A DNA stretch of 64,000 bases from Halobacillus sp. Nhm2S1. Its GTDB lineage: Bacteria > Bacillota > Bacilli > Bacillales > Halobacillaceae. The translations under genes and the position numbers were made by a program. This document shows positions 61,189-64,000 of the stretch, one piece after another; position 1 is the first letter of the stretch, and each line of letters begins with the position of its first letter. Location: NCBI RefSeq assembly GCF_019599545.1, contig NZ_JAIEZV010000002.1:496001-560000 (forward strand), written 5' to 3'. The notes beneath the pieces are model-generated. The model was not told the DNA's origin. It saw only the letters and a list, made by a program, of their open reading frames with translations, and made no database searches.

Positions 61189-61297
61189 GATTATGATCCC
61201 TCCCCGCTGCTTTGTCCTCTGTACGGGTGTAATTCCCTAATCCTCGGCTTGAAAACATCCGATGCTTTGCTTAACCGGTACGAGAAGTGAAATATCC

Positions 61298-61399
61298 GTA
61301 CCTGGCACGCTGTTGATAGTGAGCGGTGCCTGGCACCACAAAAGGTGTGAATATGAATGTTCAGTGCCAGGCACCTTCAGCCGTACGCAAGGTACCAGA
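61298..61399. repeat. Cluster of (g)gtgcctggcacc-type motifs
   Basis: gtacctggcac (61298), ggtgcctggcacc (61325-61337, a near-perfect palindrome), gtgccaggcacc (61364-61375) and the weaker ggtaccaga (61391-61399). A related tacctggcacc is at 56059. Function unknown. Confidence 0.6.
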
Positions 61400-61433
61400 C
61401 TTTTTGTTCAGAAAATCACAAAATGCAATCAAA

Positions 61434-61463
61434 AAGAACACGAGCCGTAGCGGCTCGTGTTCT
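61434..61463 (-). terminator. Terminator of the epuA/flagellar operon
   Basis: gaacacgagccg / cggctcgtgttc, a perfect 12-bp stem with loop tag, followed on the minus strand by tttttg. Confidence 0.9.
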
Positions 61464-61509
61464 GCATATTTAATAGGCTCATATCATAGAATGAAGTACA
61501 AGCTTGAGG

Positions 61510-61845
61510 TTATTCTGTTTTCGTAACAATATCCCAAATATGGCGCCATGTATCAACTTCAAGCGCGTCTGTTGGGTTTCCATCACCAATAACTCCATAT
61601 CCGACCATCAATCCAATCAGTAAGGCAGCCACACTGAAAAGAAGGACAAGGATGATACGCAGCCATATCGGCAGGACACGCCGCCGTCCTTTTTTCGGAG
61701 CTTTCTCTTTAGCTTCCGATTTCTGTTTTTTGGACGATGCTTTCGCAGGCTTCTGCTTCGTGGCTTCATCTAAAGCTTGACGCTTTTTTTCTCTTTCCTG
61801 ATCTTTATTTAGCTTTTTGCCTTTTGAATTAGGATCTATTGCCAT
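61510..61845 (-). CDS. EpuA-like membrane protein (PF11772 type)
   Basis: A 111-residue protein: a long Lys/Ala/Glu-rich cytoplasmic N-terminus (about 1-55), then RRRVLPIWLRIILVLLFSVAALLIGLMVGYGVIGDG, the conserved single membrane segment with the GYGVIGDGNP motif. This is the EpuA family, often wrongly labelled RNA polymerase subunit beta. Its place after flhP is normal for Bacillaceae. The role is unclear. Ribosome site aaggag. Confidence 0.85.
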   Translation of the reverse strand: MAIDPNSKGKKLNKDQEREKKRQALDEATKQKPAKASSKKQKSEAKEKAPKKGRRRVLPIWLRIILVLLFSVAALLIGLMVGYGVIGDGNPTDALEVDTWRHIWDIVTKTE

Positions 61846-61866
61846 GGTCCGTCAAACTCCTTACGT

Positions 61867-62685
61867 TTATGATCTCAGTTGACTCACAAGCCCCATCATT
61901 CGATCACCTGTGGATATGGATTTTGCGTTAAATTGATAGGCACGCTGAGCCATCAGCATTTCTGTCATTTGCTTGGCTACATCCACGTTCGATGTTTCAA
62001 GCACCTTGGACTGCATATTTACATCTCCAGTAAGCACATCTCCCATAATTCCATCCTCTGCTTCATCAGGAATACGGAAACGATTCGCACCTACCGATTC
62101 TAACATACGTGGCCGGACAGCTTCACTAACTTCCAATGTACCTTCAATCACTTGGTTTTGATCTCTCGTTACGAGAATCCTTCCATTCGAATCGATGTTG
62201 ATCGCTTGAAAGTTGTCTTCAAGTATAATGTTTTCGCCGTCCGCTCCGATGACAGGATGACCTTTTGCATCTGTCAGCAGCAGTTGCCCATCGTCAACCG
62301 GGTTCAAATAGAAGTTTCCTGCACGGGTGAAGTGAACTTCCTCTCCTTGTTCTGTCGTGACTCGAAGGTTGAACATATGTCGGTCTTCCAATAAAGCCAC
62401 ATCCAGTTCCCGGCCGGTGTTTTTCAAGCTGCCCTGAGTCAGATCAAGGTTTGTGTGGCCAAGCTTTGCTCCCGCACCAATTCGGATGGTTTCAGGTGTC
62501 AGCCGTCCGACCTCTGCATCAGAATGAGACTGGTTATCGATTTGTTGATACAATAATGAAGAAAAATCGGCGCTGCGGCTTTTGTATCCTGTCGTTTCAC
62601 TGTTGGACAAGTTGTTTCCGACAAGATCTAGCTTCTTCTGCAGCTGTCCCATCGTTACAGCCGATTGGATCATTGAACGATTCAT
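61867..62685 (-). CDS. flhP: Flagellar rod/hook-basal body protein FlhP
   Basis: FlgG/FlgF-type axial protein, 272 residues, exported by the flagellar system. The N-terminal signature MNRSMIQSAVTMGQLQKKLDLVGNNLSNSETTGYK and the C-terminal SNVDVAKQMTEMLMAQRAYQFNAKSIST are both intact. The ATG at 62685 is the conserved start; GTG four codons upstream is too near aaggag. It lies directly after flhO. Confidence 0.92.
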   Translation of the reverse strand: MNRSMIQSAVTMGQLQKKLDLVGNNLSNSETTGYKSRSADFSSLLYQQIDNQSHSDAEVGRLTPETIRIGAGAKLGHTNLDLTQGSLKNTGRELDVALLEDRHMFNLRVTTEQGEEVHFTRAGNFYLNPVDDGQLLLTDAKGHPVIGADGENIILEDNFQAINIDSNGRILVTRDQNQVIEGTLEVSEAVRPRMLESVGANRFRIPDEAEDGIMGDVLTGDVNMQSKVLETSNVDVAKQMTEMLMAQRAYQFNAKSISTGDRMMGLVSQLRS

Positions 62686-62702
62686 GAAGGTTGCCACACT
62701 CC

Positions 62703-63527
62703 TTAACTAAGTCTTCCGATTTCCGTCACTGCTTTTTGCATGCTTTGATCATAAGCTTTTAAGACACGCTGGTTCATTTCAAACGAACGGTATGTATTCA
62801 TCATTTCAGTCATGGTTCTGTTCGGATCAACATTGGAACGCTCCAGATGGTGTTGACGAATCGAGTAACCCACTCCATCTTCCGCTCCAGGGTTCACGAT
62901 GAGGTTCCCTTCTTCAGAAAGACGAAATAGATCGTTCCCTTCTTTCACCATTTGAGAAGCATCCGGCGTGTAAGACAACCCAAGTGCGAAAGCCTGTCCA
63001 TCTACGGTAAGCTCTCCATCTTGCGAAACATCAAACTCCATGCCACCCGTGTCCATCGGATCTCCGTTTCTATCCAAAACATAGTACCCGAGGTTCGTCG
63101 TCAAAAACCCTTCGCCATCTACAGTGAAGTTCCCATTGCGTGTGTACCGCTCTTCCCCATCCTCATTCTGGACACGAAAAAAAAGGGAACCAGATTCGTC
63201 AGGTACCTCATTTTGTACAAGGGCAAGGTCTGTCCCCACCCCTGTTTCTTTCAAATCTCCTTGTACAAACGAAGGAACGGCTTCCTGCATATACACCCCT
63301 GTGTTAAGGGATCCTACATGTCCGCCATCAGGTATTTTGAATCCATTATTCGTCGGAACCGTCTTGCTTCCCATCCGCTCTATTAATAGCTCTGGAAAAG
63401 CACGCATTGTCCCCTGGTCTGCTTTGTAGCCTGGTGTGTAGGCGTTCGCCATATTATTCGACAACGTTTCCTGCATCCTCTGGTTGGCCATCATACCTGC
63501 TGCTGCTGTGTAAAATCCCCTTAACAA
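62703..63527 (-). CDS. flhO: Flagellar rod/hook-basal body protein FlhO
   Basis: FlgF/FlgG-type axial protein of 274 residues with the N-terminal LRGFYTAAAGMMANQRMQETLSNNMANAYTPGYK and C-terminal SNVDPNRTMTEMMNTYRSFEMNQRVLKAYDQS. The start codon is TTG, 8 bases after ggagtg. It is the paralogue and operon partner of flhP, downstream of mbl as in Bacillus subtilis. Confidence 0.92.
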   Translation of the reverse strand: MLRGFYTAAAGMMANQRMQETLSNNMANAYTPGYKADQGTMRAFPELLIERMGSKTVPTNNGFKIPDGGHVGSLNTGVYMQEAVPSFVQGDLKETGVGTDLALVQNEVPDESGSLFFRVQNEDGEERYTRNGNFTVDGEGFLTTNLGYYVLDRNGDPMDTGGMEFDVSQDGELTVDGQAFALGLSYTPDASQMVKEGNDLFRLSEEGNLIVNPGAEDGVGYSIRQHHLERSNVDPNRTMTEMMNTYRSFEMNQRVLKAYDQSMQKAVTEIGRLS

Positions 63528-63557
63528 GGTGTCTTCACTCCTTCCGCCCTATCTAAA

Positions 63558-64000
63558 CTAGAGTTTCGTTGAAATACGCTTATCAATATTTTCGAGCATA
63601 ATGCCTGTACCTGTAGCCACACAATCCATCGGGGATTCAGCCACAAGGACAGGAACTTTCAGCTCTTCAGCGAGCAGTTGGTCAATGCCATGTAGAAGTG
63701 CCCCGCCGCCTGTCATGATGACTCCACGGTCAATGATATCCGCAGACAGTTCAGGTGGAGTGCGCTCCAGCACTTGTTTCGCTGCTTGAATGATGACCTG
63801 TACAGACTCGCGTAAAGACCTTTCAATTTCTTCAGAATTGACGGAGATCGTACGTGGTAAACCGGAAACCATATCTCGGCCGCGAATTTCAATTTCCTCG
63901 TTTCTTGAACCAGGGAAAACCGTGGCCACGCTGATCTTAATATCCTCAGCTGTTCGCTCTCCGATCAACAGTTTATATTCTTTTTTAATGTATTGTAGAA
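63558..64000 (-). CDS. mbl: MreB-like cell-shape protein Mbl (partial)
   Basis: C-terminal 146 residues of an actin-like MreB-family protein; the N-terminus is beyond the right edge. Conserved pieces are KLLIGERTAEDIKISVATVFPG, SGLPRTISVNSEEI and the adenosine-site GVIMTGGGALLHGIDQLL near the end. The position before flhO-flhP points to Mbl rather than MreB (order known from Bacillus). It ends in IDKRISTKL. The product forms cytoplasmic filaments guiding wall synthesis. Confidence 0.9.
   Translation of the reverse strand, partial: LQYIKKEYKLLIGERTAEDIKISVATVFPGSRNEEIEIRGRDMVSGLPRTISVNSEEIERSLRESVQVIIQAAKQVLERTPPELSADIIDRGVIMTGGGALLHGIDQLLAEELKVPVLVAESPMDCVATGTGIMLENIDKRISTKL

Larger units (their letters stand above)
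61189..61509. other. Gap with repeated tggcac-type motifs and a terminator
   Basis: A 321-base gap. It contains four tggcac-related motifs (61298, 61325, 61364, 61391) and the terminator of the epuA gene (61434-61463). Two frames of about 65 residues crossing it are not convincing. Confidence 0.6.

Noticed and set aside
61510-61845. RNA polymerase subunit beta annotation for the EpuA-like protein
   Set aside because: The label is common in databases, but the protein is a short single-span membrane protein with no polymerase domain.
1-64000. CRISPR arrays, insertion sequences with transposase, prophage, tRNA or rRNA genes
   Set aside because: None seen; the repeats present are tandem arrays or palindromes without spacers, and no transposase or integrase frame exists.

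Overview
The window reads as chromosomal DNA of a spore-forming, flagellated, low-to-moderate G+C Bacillaceae species. I infer Halobacillus or a close halophilic relative. The pointers are a Bacillus-type gene order at the right end (mbl-flhO-flhP with fabZ nearby), a hutP-controlled histidine operon, a sinR-type regulator, spore coat/germination type small proteins, LCP and SwrC-like envelope proteins, and many CcpA (cre) type sites. No rRNA, tRNA, CRISPR array, transposase or prophage was seen.

Layout. 1-4122: TRAP transporter genes (dctQ partial, dctP) on the minus strand, divergent from an RpiR-type regulator and a gluconokinase-like FGGY kinase. 4191-6371: an SSS symporter, its DUF4212 partner and a small membrane protein, behind a perfect cre site. 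6592-13282: single genes (M15 peptidase, oxidase-like membrane protein, FrnE/DsbA protein, a DUF3100 membrane pair facing a large permease, and a secreted LVIVD-repeat protein). 13441-27239: a long galactoside system read leftwards (ABC transporter, alpha-galactosidase GH36, galK, galE, galT, mutarotase-like protein, beta-galactosidase GH42), controlled by a divergent ROK repressor. 27284-29288: a lipoprotein, an LCP protein and a membrane protein. 29446-35373: hutP-hutH-hutU-hutI-hutG with a HutP-type antitermination site. 35474-44521: a second sugar system (DUF624, sugar isomerase/epimerase, two Gfo/Idh/MocA dehydrogenases, ThuA-like protein, LacI regulator, ABC transporter) lacking any glycosidase. 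44887-47327: a compact cluster of two Hsp20-like proteins, a GerPC-like protein, four related short proteins and a zinc-ribbon protein, read here as a divergent gerP-like spore coat/germination locus. 47540-51296: isomerase, a PAP2 phosphatase with an altered motif, SinR, a 532-base inverted-repeat-bounded element, a CBS protein and a PilZ protein. 51424-55835: RND efflux pump and adaptor. 56164-64000: small proteins, fabZ, a methyltransferase/FAD-monooxygenase pair, epuA, flhP, flhO and mbl (partial).

The region is dominated by carbon uptake and catabolism, with each sugar or acid system paired to its own regulator and to cre-like sites. A striking feature is a near-identical palindrome (core ggtcatcca / tggatgacc) that closes transcription units at six separate places, plus several families of intergenic repeats (20-22 bp tandem units, an inverted-repeat-bounded element and a fragment of it, and tggcac-type motifs). 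The most interesting unexplained locus is the gerP-like cluster, which includes one gene with no usual start codon.
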